In this document: in pieces, positions 43,876 to 53,202 of the stretch
How the letters are laid out: every line of letters begins with the position of its first letter
Position numbering within the stretch: position 1 is the stretch's first letter
Source of the DNA: Methanomassiliicoccales archaeon RumEn M2
Lineage (GTDB): Archaea; Thermoplasmatota; Thermoplasmata; Methanomassiliicoccales; Methanomethylophilaceae
Assembly (NCBI GenBank): GCA_001421175.1
Contig: LJKL01000005.1
Span: 1-64,000, forward strand
Direction of reading: 5' to 3'
DNA length: 64,000 nt
Notes under the pieces: generated by a model
Told to the model about the DNA's origin: nothing
The model's input: only the letters and a program-made list of their open reading frames with translations
The model's database searches: none
Position numbers and translations under genes: made by a program

Positions 43876-44336
43876 ATGGTTCTCATCTTGGACAGCTCCG
43901 CCCTTTTCGCCATGGAGAACCTGCCGGAAGAGGGATCCCTGTGTCCTCCCGGGGTCATCGAGGAGCTAAGAAGGTACAAGGACGGCAGATTAGACCTTTG
44001 GGGCGACCTCCTCAGGGTCTCGGACTGCACAAAGGCCTCCGAGGAAAAGGTCAAGGCGGCAGCGAAGAAGAGCGGCGATCTCGGACGCTTTCGCCCGTGG
44101 ATATAAGCGTCATCGCGCTGGCACTTGATGTGGGCGGCATCGTTCTTTCCGATGACTACTCGATAGAGAACGTCTGCGCCATAATGGGAATAGAATACAG
44201 GCCCGTTGGCACCTCCGGCATAAAGCGGATAGAGAAATGGAACTACAGGTGCTTGGGGTGCGGGAAATGGTTCAAGGAGAAGATGGATGATTGTCCAGTC
44301 TGCGGCTCAGGGATGAGAGCCCACCGCAAAAGATGA
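43876..44336 (+). CDS. nob1: rRNA maturation endonuclease Nob1 (frameshifted in this sequence)
   Basis: Two frames join to 153 residues. The first is a PIN domain beginning VLILDSSALFAM, with a conserved acidic set; the second continues SPVDISVIALALD and SDDYSIEN, then a zinc ribbon (CLGCGKWF and CPVCGSGM). PIN plus zinc ribbon is the archaeal Nob1 layout, which cuts the 3' end of 16S rRNA. The break is at about 44090, where one missing base in GGACGCTTTCG restores the frame. Confidence 0.87.
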
Positions 44337-45431
44337 TCAGGGGAATATCCCTTTGCAGCGGATGAGATTGCCCAGACGCCTCTTCCCGAGAATGGACATG
44401 CACAATCCGGTCCTGAAATCCGACCCGAAGGCGAAGATGTCGGCCAGCTTCTTGTCCCTTGCCGCGGTTCTCAGGGGCGAGAGCATGACCTTTCGCCATT
44501 CTGTCTGATAGTCCTCCAGGGACCTTCCGTTAGAGACGTTGTCCGCCGCCACATTGCCGCATATGCGGCCCGCGATCATAGCCAGCGGAACCCCTCCGCC
44601 GTTCACGGATATCACGTGACCTGCAGCGTCGCCCACGATCATGCCGTTTCCGCAGACTGTGTTGCGCACAGGGCCCTCGCTGGGAACATGCTTGCCCTCC
44701 AGCTTGCTTATTATCTTGAAATCGTGCTTCGATGAGAATTTCTCGAAATATTCGCTGAGGGTCCCTTCCGAGAATTTCGGAGAGAAGCCCACACCGACGT
44801 TCGCACATCCGTCCTTGGGTATTATCCAGCTATAGGCTCCCGGGGCGATGCCCCCGAAGAACATTACTATGAACGGGTCGTAATCGCCCTCTGCCTGAGC
44901 CGTTACCGCAGGATACGGGTTCCTGGGCCTTGGAAGGCCCAGCGCCCTTGATACTCTCGAGCCGGGGCCGTCAGCTCCGATGATGACCTTGTACTCTATC
45001 TCGCCTTTGGTGGTTATCGCCCTGCCGTCCTTTATGTCAAAGAACTGGCACCTTTTGATTATCTCCGCACCCTCCTCAGCGGCGAGCTTGGCCAGATGCT
45101 GATCGAATCTGTCCCTGTCCGTTGTGTATCCGGTGAAGGGCAGTTCTGTCTTCTTCCCTTTGGGATTGACGAGCCTTATGCCCTCTATATCCCTCAGTCT
45201 GAGGTTGTTGGGGATGACGTCGAACAGCTCCTCTATATTCTGGGCTTTGGGGAACATATTCCCTATCTCCTCATTCGAGGTCATCAGCTCCCCGCATCTT
45301 ACCGGGACTCCTACCTCGGGCCTCCGCTCTATGATGGTCACATCAGCTCCGTTCAATGCAGCGAATCTTGCTGCGGTCGTACCGGCGGGACCGGCACCCA
45401 CGACGAGAACATCAGTCTTTATCCCGGGCAT
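44337..45431 (-). CDS. Geranylgeranyl reductase family flavoprotein (digeranylgeranylglycerophospholipid reductase)
   Basis: A 364-residue FAD enzyme with the N-terminal VLVVGAGPAGTTAARFAA, VPVRCGELMTS (the family's Cys-containing motif) near residue 44, IGADGPGSRVSRALG near 147 and GDAAGHVISVNGGGV near 270. It saturates the geranylgeranyl chains of archaeal lipids. ATG 45431 is chosen because AGGTGA precedes it; GTG 45440 is less likely. It follows GGPP synthase by five bases, so the two lipid steps share a transcript. Confidence 0.9.
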   Translation of the reverse strand: MPGIKTDVLVVGAGPAGTTAARFAALNGADVTIIERRPEVGVPVRCGELMTSNEEIGNMFPKAQNIEELFDVIPNNLRLRDIEGIRLVNPKGKKTELPFTGYTTDRDRFDQHLAKLAAEEGAEIIKRCQFFDIKDGRAITTKGEIEYKVIIGADGPGSRVSRALGLPRPRNPYPAVTAQAEGDYDPFIVMFFGGIAPGAYSWIIPKDGCANVGVGFSPKFSEGTLSEYFEKFSSKHDFKIISKLEGKHVPSEGPVRNTVCGNGMIVGDAAGHVISVNGGGVPLAMIAGRICGNVAADNVSNGRSLEDYQTEWRKVMLSPLRTAARDKKLADIFAFGSDFRTGLCMSILGKRRLGNLIRCKGIFP

Positions 45432-45436
45432 GATGA

Positions 45437-46402
45437 TCACCTGTCACGAGACACAGTATACTGTGCCAGAAGTTTAAGCGACTCCTTGTATTCTGACTCC
45501 GGAATGCAGGTGAGATATTTCTGAGCCTTATCCGCTGAGAACTGCGCTCTGGCCACGCACCGGTCCAGGGAATCCGTGCTCTTTATCAGCTCTATGGCTC
45601 TGTCCTTCTCCTCTTCGGAGAGACCTTTCTTCCTGAAGAGGGATGCGAGCTCCCTGCCGTGGACCTCGTGTTCCATGGCATAGATGATCGGAAGCGTGGG
45701 TTTGCCCTCCTCGAGATCAAGCCCTATCTTCTTCCCCGTCATGTGAGGGTCGCCGGTCACATCGAGGACATCATCGATGATCTGGAATGCTATACCTATC
45801 TCTGCGGCGAAAAGACCCAGCTTATCCGTGAATTTCTCACTTGCATCCGCCAGCATGGCTCCCGCCCTTGCACAGGCCTCGATGAGCTTGGAGGTCTTGC
45901 CGCCTATTATCTCCAAATAGTCGTCCTCGGTGACCTTGACCTTGTGCTCAAAGCGTTGCTGCACGAACTCGCTCTCACCCATAGCTACAGCCGCATTGAC
46001 TATCACTTTCACGATGTCCACGCTGGACTCCGCCAATATGCTGAATCCCTTAGCCAACAGGAAGTCCCCGACCACAACGGCCTTGCTGATGGAATACTCC
46101 CTGTGCACCGTCCTTCTGCCTCTGCGGACTTCTCCGTTATCGTTTATGTCGTCATGGATCAACGAAGCGTTATGGATTATCTCGAAGGCCGTTCCGACCT
46201 TCGCAGCGGTCTCCCGATCTGCCCCTCCGCATGCCAGATAAGAGAGCAGACAAACAGCGGGTCTGAATTTCTTGCCGCCTGAGCCCATAACATACCGGCA
46301 CATCTCATTGAGCTCGGGATTATCGGAATAGGTTGCCTCCTCTGCAAACTCATCCACCCTCCGCATATCGTCTAAGATGATGTCGAACCAGGCCTTGGGC
46401 AT
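45437..46402 (-). CDS. idsA: Geranylgeranyl / farnesyl diphosphate synthase
   Basis: A 321-residue trans-prenyltransferase with the first Asp-rich motif DDIND (84-88, in LIHDDINDNGEVRRGR), the second in FQIIDDVLDVTGD near residue 208, and GKKFRPAV near 43. It makes the C15/C20 prenyl diphosphates that feed GGGP synthase (13209), DGGGP synthase and the cis-prenyltransferase (59623). The symbol follows archaeal usage. It is co-transcribed with the geranylgeranyl reductase gene. Confidence 0.9.
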   Translation of the reverse strand: MPKAWFDIILDDMRRVDEFAEEATYSDNPELNEMCRYVMGSGGKKFRPAVCLLSYLACGGADRETAAKVGTAFEIIHNASLIHDDINDNGEVRRGRRTVHREYSISKAVVVGDFLLAKGFSILAESSVDIVKVIVNAAVAMGESEFVQQRFEHKVKVTEDDYLEIIGGKTSKLIEACARAGAMLADASEKFTDKLGLFAAEIGIAFQIIDDVLDVTGDPHMTGKKIGLDLEEGKPTLPIIYAMEHEVHGRELASLFRKKGLSEEEKDRAIELIKSTDSLDRCVARAQFSADKAQKYLTCIPESEYKESLKLLAQYTVSRDR

Positions 46403-46439
46403 TGCAGAAGGCTAGACATATTACCTACTTAAATTCTTT

Positions 46440-46500
46440 CCAGATTCCCCAAAAATGAAATCTGGCTTACGCTGAATAAAGAAAAAAAAGAAGGGGTTGA
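46440..46500 (-). terminator. T-tract terminator of the fpo operon with adjacent dyad
   Basis: On the minus strand a run of T residues interrupted by single C residues (46490-46476) follows the fpoN stop, the expected archaeal terminator. Beyond it, CCAGATT (46440-46446) and AATCTGG (46459-46465) form a 7-bp dyad; it may be a terminator stem or an operator just upstream of the idsA promoter. Confidence 0.55.
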
Positions 46501-46508
46501 AAAGTGGT

Positions 46509-48029
46509 TTACAGCGGTATCTTGCCTATGAGATCGCCTGCGGCCTGGCCGATGAGGTCGAGAAGGGGCCCGGGGTATACACCGAGGACGATAACGCCTA
46601 TGACGCACAGCAGAACTGTGAACGTATAGACGCCCTTCACCTTCACCTTCTCCTGGGATTCCCCGGTCTCTATGTACATGGCCTTGACGACCCTTGCATA
46701 ATAGTACAGGGATATCGCGGAGTTCAGTATCGCCACGAGAGCGAGCCATACCCAATCCGTCACAACGGCTCCGTCCACATATATCGCACTGGAGAACAGC
46801 ACGAACTTGGACGTGAAACCCGCCAGAGGCGGTATTCCGGCCAGAGAGAACAGGAACAGCAGCATCGCGAACGCCATGAACGGCGCTCTCTTCGCCAGAC
46901 CCTTGTAATCCTCTATCCTCTCGCCCAGTCCGGCGGTTATCAGAGCCGCCACTATGATGAAGGCGCCTCCTTTCATGAACACGTGAGTGAACATGTGGAA
47001 CATGGCGCCCTGCATAGCGTACTGGCTCATTACCGCGAGAGCGATCAGGATGTAGCCTGCCTGAGCGATACTGGAGTATGCCAGCATCCTCTTGATGTTC
47101 GTCTGGGATATCGCCACGAGGTTGCCCACGGTCATGGTCACCGCCGCTATGACGGCGAATGTCCACTGCATGCTCTCGGCAAGGTTTGTGCTCGCCAGGA
47201 TGAACAGCACGATGAAGATCTTGAACAGTGCCACGAACCCCATCTTCTTGGATCCCGTTGCCAGGAAACCGGAAACGGGGGTGGCTGCTCCCTCGTAGAC
47301 ATCGGGGGCCCACATGTGGAAGGGCACCGCAGCGATCTTGAAGCCGTAACCTGCTATTATGGTCACAAGGCCTATCACGACGGGCATCGTGAATCCTAGT
47401 CCGTTGATGACGGGGCCGATCTCGTTTATCGCCAGTGTTCCTGTGACTCCGTAGAGCATCGACATTCCGAAGAGGGTCAGTGCCGTGGAGATGGCTCCTA
47501 TGACCATGTACTTGAACCCGGCCTCTGCGGCCCTGGGGTCGTTCTTCTTCAGGGCGACCATGGCGTAAGAGGCTATGCTCACAACTTCCACACCGACGAA
47601 GATCGTCAGCAGGTTGCTGGAGCCGGCCACGAACATCATGCCCGCGGTGGCGCCGAGTATTAGGGCGTAGTACTCGCCCTTGTACTTGGTCATCTCCGAG
47701 TAGTTAAGCGAGGCCAGCACCGTTATGAAGGCCACGGCAAGGAACAGCAGCATCATCAATCCGGAGAACGGATCGAAGGCGAACAGTCCTGCATACTCCC
47801 CGTAGAAGTTCTCTCCCTGGGAGATCATGACTCCGGTGAGTAACCCTGAGATCACGATCATCAGCAGTGCGAACAGACCCACAGCCTTCCCCTTCTTGGT
47901 GAGAAGGTAGATCGCCGGCGACAGTAATGCCGCCAGGATTATGACTATCTGCGGGGCGATAGGCACCGTGCTACCGAAGACCGTGCTTATGAAAGACAGG
48001 TCAAGGTTGTCTATGAATGCAATACTCAT
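46509..48029 (-). CDS. fpoN: Fpo-like complex subunit FpoN (NuoN-like, proton-pumping)
   Basis: A 506-residue Mrp-antiporter-type membrane subunit with about 14 hydrophobic segments. Family motifs include the Glu of VGVEVVSIASYAMVALKK, a Lys-containing helix (GYGFKIAAVPFHMWAPDVYEGA) and NIKRMLAYSSIAQAGY. It is the last gene of the fpo operon; in complete F420H2 dehydrogenase loci fpoO would be near this end, and it is absent. Two bases separate it from fpoM. Confidence 0.95.
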   Translation of the reverse strand: MSIAFIDNLDLSFISTVFGSTVPIAPQIVIILAALLSPAIYLLTKKGKAVGLFALLMIVISGLLTGVMISQGENFYGEYAGLFAFDPFSGLMMLLFLAVAFITVLASLNYSEMTKYKGEYYALILGATAGMMFVAGSSNLLTIFVGVEVVSIASYAMVALKKNDPRAAEAGFKYMVIGAISTALTLFGMSMLYGVTGTLAINEIGPVINGLGFTMPVVIGLVTIIAGYGFKIAAVPFHMWAPDVYEGAATPVSGFLATGSKKMGFVALFKIFIVLFILASTNLAESMQWTFAVIAAVTMTVGNLVAISQTNIKRMLAYSSIAQAGYILIALAVMSQYAMQGAMFHMFTHVFMKGGAFIIVAALITAGLGERIEDYKGLAKRAPFMAFAMLLFLFSLAGIPPLAGFTSKFVLFSSAIYVDGAVVTDWVWLALVAILNSAISLYYYARVVKAMYIETGESQEKVKVKGVYTFTVLLCVIGVIVLGVYPGPLLDLIGQAAGDLIGKIPL

Positions 48030-48031
48030 GG

Positions 48032-49534
48032 TTATACACCTCCGATTATAGCAACTATATAGTCAGCATACGGGGCTATGAAGTCCGTAGCCAGCAGAGG
48101 CATGATACCGAACAGCGCTATGAGCGCACACAGTATGCCCATGGACACGGCCTCGGACCTTCTCAGGTCGTGGGCATGGGAAAGGTCAACCTTCTCAGTC
48201 TCTTTCCCGAAGAGCGTTCTCTGCATGGCCCACAGGTAGTAGCCTGCGGTCAGCATCATGTAGACCGGGCCGAATGCGATGAGTATCGCATACTCCGATC
48301 CAGAGAGGAACTCCCAGAAGGAGAACAGCACTCCGAACTCGGCCACGAATCCCACGAGGCCCGGAAGCCCCAGGGATGCCATGAACGAGAACATCATGAA
48401 CGCTGACATATACGGCAGCTTTCCCGCAAGACCTCCCAGGAGAGGGATGTCCCTCGTACCCAGGCTGTGCCCTACGAATCCGCAGACCATGAAGAGGACC
48501 GCGGATATGAGGCCGTGAGCGAACATCTGCAGCACTGCGAAGGTTATGCCTGCGGGGGAGAGCATCGCTATTCCCAGCAGAACAAGGCCCATGTGGCTGA
48601 TGGACGAGTATGCGACCATCTTCTTCAGGTCCTTCTGCGCTATGCAGGCGTACGCCCCGTACACCATGGATGCCAGACCTATGGCTATCATGACCCACTG
48701 CCAGTTGATGGCCGCTTCGGGGAACACCTCGAGGCAGATCCTGATGATACCGTAGGATCCCATCTTCAGCATGACTGCCGCCAGCATCACGGATCCGCCT
48801 GTAGGCGCCTCGACGTGAGCATCCGGAAGCCATGTGTGGAACGGAACCATCGGCATCTTCACGATGAACCCGAAGAACAGCAATCCGAACACCACGGTCT
48901 GGAACATCTCCGAGAATGCCGGAGATGCTGCCAATACCGCAGCGAAGGAGAAGTCGATGTACCCGTTGACGGTTGCCGCCTGGAACACCGTTGCGAATAT
49001 CCCGATCAGCATAACCAGGGACGCCACGTGGGTGTAGATGAAGAACTTGATCGCGGCGTAATGCCTGCGGGGTCCTCCGTACCAGGATATCAGGAAGTAC
49101 ATCGGTATGAGAGTTACTTCCCACATCACGTAGAACAGGAAGTAATCCTGCGCCAGGTACACACCCATGAGACCGACCTGTATGGCCAGCATCAGTGCGT
49201 GGAAATAGTTCGGCCTGTCCCCCTCAGATAGGGAATACAGTATGACCACGGGCATCAGGATGGCCGTCAGGACGACCATGAGTATGCTCAGGCCATCCAC
49301 GCCCAGGGCGAAGTTGATCTTCAGGCCCATCGCGTCGATCCAGACGTAACTCTCGCTCAGAGTGCTTAGATCCTCCACGAACACAAGGGTCAGCGCCAGG
49401 ATCAGCTCAATGACGGAGAACACCCCGGCCACTATGGCCGCGTTCTTTCCCTTGCCGCCGAGGAACAGTGTTGCCACGGTACCGATCAGCGGCACGAGGA
49501 TCAGGAGAGACAGCAGATATGGTATCTCTATCAT
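48032..49534 (-). CDS. fpoM: Fpo-like complex subunit FpoM (NuoM-like, proton-pumping)
   Basis: A 500-residue membrane subunit with about 14 segments. It has YVMWEVTLIPMYFLISWYGG carrying the essential transmembrane Glu, VKMPMVPFHTWLPDAHVEAPT with the pumping Lys and His, and KKMVAYSSISHMGLVLLG. It sits one base downstream of fpoL and upstream of fpoN. Confidence 0.95.
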   Translation of the reverse strand: MIEIPYLLSLLILVPLIGTVATLFLGGKGKNAAIVAGVFSVIELILALTLVFVEDLSTLSESYVWIDAMGLKINFALGVDGLSILMVVLTAILMPVVILYSLSEGDRPNYFHALMLAIQVGLMGVYLAQDYFLFYVMWEVTLIPMYFLISWYGGPRRHYAAIKFFIYTHVASLVMLIGIFATVFQAATVNGYIDFSFAAVLAASPAFSEMFQTVVFGLLFFGFIVKMPMVPFHTWLPDAHVEAPTGGSVMLAAVMLKMGSYGIIRICLEVFPEAAINWQWVMIAIGLASMVYGAYACIAQKDLKKMVAYSSISHMGLVLLGIAMLSPAGITFAVLQMFAHGLISAVLFMVCGFVGHSLGTRDIPLLGGLAGKLPYMSAFMMFSFMASLGLPGLVGFVAEFGVLFSFWEFLSGSEYAILIAFGPVYMMLTAGYYLWAMQRTLFGKETEKVDLSHAHDLRRSEAVSMGILCALIALFGIMPLLATDFIAPYADYIVAIIGGV

Positions 49535-49535
49535 C

Positions 49536-51578
49536 TCAGATCCCTCCGTTCGCTATGAATACAGCCATGATGACCGCCACAAGCACTATCACGCCTGTGT
49601 AGACCCATGCTGCATAGTTGTTCAGGTTACCGGTCTGGACGGCGCTCAGAGAGTCGCCTGCGCCGACAACCGCGTTGGACAGTCCGTTGACCGCGCCGTC
49701 TATGACTTCCTTATCCATGTAGTCCACGCCCTTGGCCACGCCGTATCCCAGCTTCCAGGATATGGCGTTGTATATCTGGGGGAAGTAGTACCTCTTCGTG
49801 AGGAGCTTGTAGAGCCTGGATTCACCATTCTTGTTGAATCTTCCGGGGTCCACGCTCTTCTTGCAGTACATCAACCACCCGATGTACATGCCCAGGAGGG
49901 TCAGAACTATGGATACGTAGGTCCAGACGTTCGTGAATATGTCCTCCGCTATGGTCATGCCCTCATGGGTGTGTATGTGCAGATATCCCAGCGTGCAGCT
50001 TAGGGATTCCGTTATCGCATTGCTCAGCCCGAAGAGTATCCCCAGACCCGAGCCCAGTGCGAACACGGCCAGGATGATCAGCGGGACGGTCATGGACCTC
50101 GGGGACTCACCGTGGGCGTGGCGGGTAGCCTCGCCCTCGTCGCCCCTGAAGGTCATGAACCACATGCGGAACATGTAGAAGGCCGTCATGAAAGCCGTGA
50201 TTATCCCCATGAGGAAGAGGGCCGTGAAGGTCCACTCCGCTCCGAGACCGTGCTGTGCAGGCGCCAGTGCCGTCTCCAGGACCAGGTCCTTGGACCAGAA
50301 ACCGCTGAGCAGCGGGAATCCTGCGATGGACAGCGAGCCTATGAGCATTGTTATGGAGGTTATCTTCATCTTCTTGCCCAGGCCGCCCATCTTGCGCATG
50401 TCCTCTGTTCCGGCAGAGTGTATGACCGAGCCGGATCCCAGGAAGAGCAGCGCCTTGAAGAAGGCATGGTTTATCATGTGGAACACGCCCGCCACGTAGC
50501 CGAGGGCACCGAGACCGATAAGCTCGTTGTTCCCCGTCTGCATGCCGATCGCCATCAGGTATCCGCCCGCTCCCAGAGCCAGGAACATGTATCCCAGCTG
50601 AGAGAGGGTGGAGTAAGCCAGGACCCTCTTTATGTTCATGTTGTTGAGGGCCATGGATGCGGCGAATATTGCCGTGAATCCTCCTACGAACGCCACCAAT
50701 ATCATCACGTCGGGGTTCTGGACGAAGATGGGGAAGGATCTCGCTACGAGATACACCCCTCCCTTGACCATTGTTGCCGCGTGGATCAATGCGGAGACGG
50801 TCGTCGGACCTGCCATCGCATCCGGAAGCCAGTCGTGCAGGGGGAACTGAGCGCTCTTGCCCACTGCGCCTGCGAATATCAGCAGGGTCGCTATGGTAAG
50901 GGCGGTGGGGTCCACCGCAGCGATGTTGGCCTGTGCGAACACGACCGCGTAGTCCAGGCTGTGGAATTCATTGAGCAGAATGAACAGACCGGCCATGAAG
51001 CAGACGTCACCCAGGCGGGTGACGAGGAATGCCTTCTTGGCTGCGGAGGCCGCGTTCTCGGAAGCGGTGTCGCCCTCATTGTGCCTGAAGCTCCAGAAGC
51101 CTATCAGCAGATAGGAGCAAAGACCCATTATCTCCCAGAACACGAACATCTCCAGGTAGTTGCTGGAGATCACGAGTCCCATCATCCCTGTAAGGAAGAG
51201 AGAGACCTCTGCGTAATATCTGCGCCTCTTCTTCTCCTCGTGGCCCATATAGCCGACGGAGTAGACGAAGATCATCAGCGAGATGAACGAAGCGAACAGC
51301 ATCATCACGCAGGAGAGGCTGTCTATGTACACTCCGAAGTTTATCTCGTGGGCGCCTATCGTGAGCCAGTTCATCTCTTGGACGAACGGCAGCGATATGG
51401 CGAACAGATCTCCTGTCACGTACTCATAGGACGCGACAAGGGATATCACGAATGCCACCAGGGCGCCGAATATGGCGACATATCCTCCGCCCTCTTTCAT
51501 CTTGTTGCCGAAGAACCCGATTATGACGAAACATAAGAGGGGTATCAACGGCGTGAGCCAAACGTACTCTAACATCAT
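49536..51578 (-). CDS. fpoL: Fpo-like complex subunit FpoL (NuoL-like, proton-pumping)
   Basis: A 680-residue subunit with about 16 membrane segments and the long C-terminal lateral-helix region usual for NuoL. Signatures are FWEIMGLCSYLLIGFW, GKSAQFPLHDWLPDAMAGPT and MNIKRVLAYSTLSQLGYMF. ATG 51578 is preferred because GAGGTGG precedes it; the upstream GTG 51587 is the alternative and overlaps the fpoK stop. Confidence 0.95.
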   Translation of the reverse strand: MMLEYVWLTPLIPLLCFVIIGFFGNKMKEGGGYVAIFGALVAFVISLVASYEYVTGDLFAISLPFVQEMNWLTIGAHEINFGVYIDSLSCVMMLFASFISLMIFVYSVGYMGHEEKKRRRYYAEVSLFLTGMMGLVISSNYLEMFVFWEIMGLCSYLLIGFWSFRHNEGDTASENAASAAKKAFLVTRLGDVCFMAGLFILLNEFHSLDYAVVFAQANIAAVDPTALTIATLLIFAGAVGKSAQFPLHDWLPDAMAGPTTVSALIHAATMVKGGVYLVARSFPIFVQNPDVMILVAFVGGFTAIFAASMALNNMNIKRVLAYSTLSQLGYMFLALGAGGYLMAIGMQTGNNELIGLGALGYVAGVFHMINHAFFKALLFLGSGSVIHSAGTEDMRKMGGLGKKMKITSITMLIGSLSIAGFPLLSGFWSKDLVLETALAPAQHGLGAEWTFTALFLMGIITAFMTAFYMFRMWFMTFRGDEGEATRHAHGESPRSMTVPLIILAVFALGSGLGILFGLSNAITESLSCTLGYLHIHTHEGMTIAEDIFTNVWTYVSIVLTLLGMYIGWLMYCKKSVDPGRFNKNGESRLYKLLTKRYYFPQIYNAISWKLGYGVAKGVDYMDKEVIDGAVNGLSNAVVGAGDSLSAVQTGNLNNYAAWVYTGVIVLVAVIMAVFIANGGI

Positions 51579-51580
51579 AT

Positions 51581-51889
51581 CTACCACCTCAAGATCGTCA
51601 TATCATCGATCTTCGTCGTCTTCTTCACCTTATAGACGTTCAGCAGAAGGGCTATGCCTACCGCCACTTCCGCCGCCGCTATGGCCAGGGAGAATATGAC
51701 GAAAACCTGTCCGAGAGCGCTGCCCCAGTATGCGGCGAACGCGATCATGTTAATGTTCCCTGCATTCAGCATTATCTCTATGCTCATGAGCACGATTATG
51801 CCTCTGTTTGTGGTCAGGACCCCGTAGAGCCCCACCACGAACAGTATGGCTGACAGCAGGAGGAAGAGCTCAATCTGAATCATCTTCAT
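51581..51889 (-). CDS. fpoK: Fpo-like complex subunit FpoK (NuoK-like)
   Basis: A 102-residue, three-helix subunit with the NuoK marks IVLMSIEIMLNAGNINMIAF (helix-2 Glu) and a second acidic residue in the AAAEVAVGIALLL helix. Both Glu are part of the proton path. The stop is TAG. It overlaps the preceding fpoJ half by 20 bases. Confidence 0.92.
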   Translation of the reverse strand: MKMIQIELFLLLSAILFVVGLYGVLTTNRGIIVLMSIEIMLNAGNINMIAFAAYWGSALGQVFVIFSLAIAAAEVAVGIALLLNVYKVKKTTKIDDMTILRW

Positions 51890-52145
51890 CAGCCTCCTCT
51901 CTTGCTACGCACGAAGCCCCGATCAGGGCTCCGAACATCAGGACGCCCAGCACAAGCAGAAGCGCCCCGTATTCCTCGAACAGCTGGTAGTTCAGACTGT
52001 CGACCGACAGGGTGCCGTCATCGGCAGGCTCGAAGGGTATGCCCTGGGGCTCATCGCTGAATCCCCAGTCGTATGTCAGCACGGCGGCTCCCATGGCGAC
52101 TACCACAAGCACGGCGATGGAGACGCCTATGATCTTCTTGTTCAT
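51870..52145 (-). CDS. fpoJ: FpoJ, C-terminal half (split NuoJ)
   Basis: A 91-residue protein with two membrane helices (residues 5-25 and 63-82), an intervening acidic loop and an acidic tail (REEADEDDSD). It corresponds to the last two helices of NuoJ; in methanogens NuoJ is commonly encoded in two pieces. It overlaps the N-terminal half by four bases and fpoK by 20, so it is tightly coupled. Confidence 0.85.
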   Translation of the reverse strand: MNKKIIGVSIAVLVVVAMGAAVLTYDWGFSDEPQGIPFEPADDGTLSVDSLNYQLFEEYGALLLVLGVLMFGALIGASCVAREEADEDDSD

Positions 52146-52465
52146 CGGCTCTCACCTCCGTCGGACATGCCCCTTCTCGTGAGCATCAGACCGAATGCGA
52201 ACAGCATCGTGATCGCTCCGACGTACACCATTATCTGGACGACACCCACGAAAGGTGCTGCCAGGAAGAAGTACGTCACTCCTACGCAGAAGAATACCAG
52301 CGCCAGGTAGAAGGCGCTGTGCATCGTCTCTTCGGAGGTCACTACCAGTATGGCGGCGAGGACCGCTATGGCGGCGAGGACTACAAAGGCTATCGAAACC
52401 CCGTTAGCCATTATGAAGTCCACCGCGGAGTTGAACCAACCGCACAATGTATCTATTATTCCCAT
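52142..52465 (-). CDS. fpoJ: FpoJ, N-terminal half (split NuoJ)
   Basis: A 107-residue protein with three membrane helices. SAFYLALVFFCVGVTYFFLAAPFVGVVQIMVYVGAI is the conserved NuoJ helix pair with its pi-bulge region. It overlaps fpoI at its 5' end by one base and the second half at its 3' end. Confidence 0.9.
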   Translation of the reverse strand: MGIIDTLCGWFNSAVDFIMANGVSIAFVVLAAIAVLAAILVVTSEETMHSAFYLALVFFCVGVTYFFLAAPFVGVVQIMVYVGAITMLFAFGLMLTRRGMSDGGESR

Positions 52466-53202
52466 CAGAGCACCTCCTCGATCTTAAGTGCGTCCTTAGG
52501 ACAGTCTATCACGCAGTTCTCGCAGCAGACGCACTTGGTGCTGTCGAGCTTGGGGCGCTTTATGTCCCTGCCTTTGGCGTTCTGCCCCACAACGACCATC
52601 TCTATGGCGCTTGTCGGGCAGACCTTCGCACACTTCGAGCATCCGATGCACAGATCATCGTCCAGCACCGGGCGGTCAGTGTCGAAGAAGGCCGTCGGCT
52701 TATCCTCTATCCCCTTATCCAGGTTGGACTGGAGATGCTCCTCGAGGTGCACCTCCATCATTTCCGTCGTACCCTCGAAGGCGAGCCTGCGGGGGTCATA
52801 GATCATGTCCTTCCTTGTGAACTCGGCCAATTCGTAGTCGGGCGTGGTGGTCATGGCGTCTACCGGGCAGTATTCCGCGCAGTACCCGCACATCATGCAC
52901 CTTCCGACGTTGACCTGGGGCCTCTTGACTATCTTCCCGTCATCATCCTCGGCATCCACCATGGTTATGCAGGTGGTGGGGCAGGCCCTCATGCATATGC
53001 CGCAGCCTATGCACCTGTCGAACCTCAGCCCGGGGCGTCCGCGATAGTTGTCGGGAATCCATTCCTTCTCATAGGGGTACAGGATCGTGACCGGCCTGTG
53101 AAGGGTGGTCTTGATCATCGTCCTCAGAACTCTGAGGATGGGTCTGATCCCTCCGGTGCCCCTGAACTTCTTCGGATATTTGTCTAAATACTTCATTGCC
53201 AT
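52465..53202 (-). CDS. fpoI: FpoI with an additional C-terminal two-cluster ferredoxin domain
   Basis: A 245-residue protein, against about 130-180 for usual FpoI/NuoI. Residues 64-112 carry the standard pair of [4Fe-4S] motifs (Cys64, 67, 70, 74 and Cys102, 105, 108, 112). After a helical linker, residues 185-234 carry a second pair (Cys185, 188, 191, 195 and Cys224, 227, 230, 234). The extra domain could serve as docking or entry point for ferredoxin electrons, because no FpoF F420H2-oxidising subunit is encoded here (inference). ATG 53202 follows GGAGG and overlaps the fpoH stop. Confidence 0.93.
   Translation of the reverse strand: MAMKYLDKYPKKFRGTGGIRPILRVLRTMIKTTLHRPVTILYPYEKEWIPDNYRGRPGLRFDRCIGCGICMRACPTTCITMVDAEDDDGKIVKRPQVNVGRCMMCGYCAEYCPVDAMTTTPDYELAEFTRKDMIYDPRRLAFEGTTEMMEVHLEEHLQSNLDKGIEDKPTAFFDTDRPVLDDDLCIGCSKCAKVCPTSAIEMVVVGQNAKGRDIKRPKLDSTKCVCCENCVIDCPKDALKIEEVL

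Noticed and set aside
50112..51536. A 474-codon open frame antisense to fpoL
   Set aside because: fpoL on the other strand has clear family motifs along its whole length. The antisense translation is rich in His, Glu and Arg with no family resemblance and is a codon-bias shadow.
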